Shown here in pieces: positions 4,990 to 5,329 of a DNA stretch of 5,329 nt (position 1 is its first letter; each line of letters starts with the position of its first letter). The stretch is from assembly GCA_046155815.1 (NCBI GenBank), contig JBJXFY010000341.1, positions 1-5,329 of the forward strand. The letters are read 5' to 3'. The notes below the pieces were generated by a model. The model saw only the letters and a list, made by a program, of their open reading frames with translations. It did no database searches and had not been told where the DNA came from. Position numbers and translations under genes: made by a program. The DNA comes from JBJXFY01 sp046155815. GTDB lineage: Bacteria > Verrucomicrobiota > Verrucomicrobiia > Limisphaerales > CAIMTB01.

Positions 4990-5329
4990 ATGTACCTGTC
5001 CCCCCAGCGGCTCCTCGCCGTTCTGTTGGCCGCGCTTGCGGTAGCGGTGGTCGCCTGTTCCAAGGACGAGTCGGAAGAAGCCGCCGCGGTCGCGCCACCC
5101 GAAGCGGCTGCGGAGGCTGCCCCGGCGGAGGAAGTTGCGGAGGCCGCTCCGGAGCAGGCGTTTGAGCCGGCCGCCAATGTCCAGGGCACCATTGAGGAAG
5201 CGGATGCTGCGATGCAGCAGAAGAACTACCAGCTCGCAGCCGACTCGCTGCTGAAGATGCAGCTAAGCGGTACCCTCCAAACCGACCAGCAGGCTTGGGA
5301 CTACAACCGCCGCATGACGATCCTGCAGG
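4990..5329 (+). CDS. Predicted lipoprotein with Ala/Glu/Pro-rich linker, 3' end beyond window
   Basis: The first 113 codons of an open frame that runs off the window edge. The N-terminus is a lipoprotein signal: basic Arg7, hydrophobic 8-22, and a lipobox VVAC with Cys23 as the predicted lipidated residue. Ser24 at +2 gives no inner-membrane retention signal, so an outer-membrane destination is likely if a Lol system is present. Residues 25-62 form a low-complexity Ala/Glu/Pro linker. From about 64 an amphipathic helical segment begins (TIEEADAAMQQKNYQLAADS), in the style of a tetratricopeptide-like helix pair, too short here to assign. The start at ATG 4990 is 21 bp after the pseudopilin stop; the gap carries a direct repeat ATAACC-TG-ATAACC and no Shine-Dalgarno. 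Function is not recognised; the pairing suggests an envelope role alongside the upstream protein. Confidence 0.75.
   Translation, partial: MYLSPQRLLAVLLAALAVAVVACSKDESEEAAAVAPPEAAAEAAPAEEVAEAAPEQAFEPAANVQGTIEEADAAMQQKNYQLAADSLLKMQLSGTLQTDQQAWDYNRRMTILQ

Overview
This GC-rich window most likely comes from a member of the Verrucomicrobiota or a close PVC relative. The clearest sign is the pseudopilin-like protein at 4132-4968, whose N-terminus (AFTLIELLVVIAIIAILA, then LLPALAKAK) is of the kind amplified in Verrucomicrobiota, Lentisphaerota and Planctomycetota. Weak or absent Shine-Dalgarno sequences before most genes fit this. The assignment is an inference from protein style, not from a marker gene.

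Layout: (1) Positions 1 to about 145 carry a c-di-AMP riboswitch (ydaO-yuaA class), cut at its 5' end by the window edge. A leader of about 100 nt with a very strong hairpin (191-231) follows, then kup (247-2121), a complete Kup/HAK/KT-family potassium transporter. (2) After a 115-bp spacer with one GC hairpin comes a small membrane-anchored lytic transglycosylase (2237-2818). (3) A 186-bp convergent spacer holds a good intrinsic terminator pointing along the minus strand, a second hairpin, and a short twin-arginine-like reading frame that may be a relic or chance. (4) On the minus strand, 3822-3007 encodes a xylose-isomerase-like TIM-barrel sugar epimerase closest in style to the 5-keto-L-gluconate epimerase/tagatose-3-epimerase group. 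(5) A 309-bp divergent spacer with several small hairpins precedes the pseudopilin-like gene (4132-4968). (6) A lipoprotein gene starts 21 bp further on and runs off the window at 5329.

How it works together: the best supported circuit is riboswitch plus kup. Intracellular c-di-AMP, which reports high potassium or turgor, would bind the leader and lower synthesis of the potassium importer. The transglycosylase, also a cell-envelope enzyme, is the next gene downstream and could share the transcript, though a hairpin lies between them. The pseudopilin-like protein and lipoprotein form a likely two-gene unit at the cell surface. The epimerase is a separate minus-strand unit with no visible pathway partner. 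I see no mobile element, CRISPR array, tRNA or rRNA, and no wholly new multi-gene system. The most rewarding targets are the riboswitch with its expression platform and the pseudopilin-lipoprotein pair.
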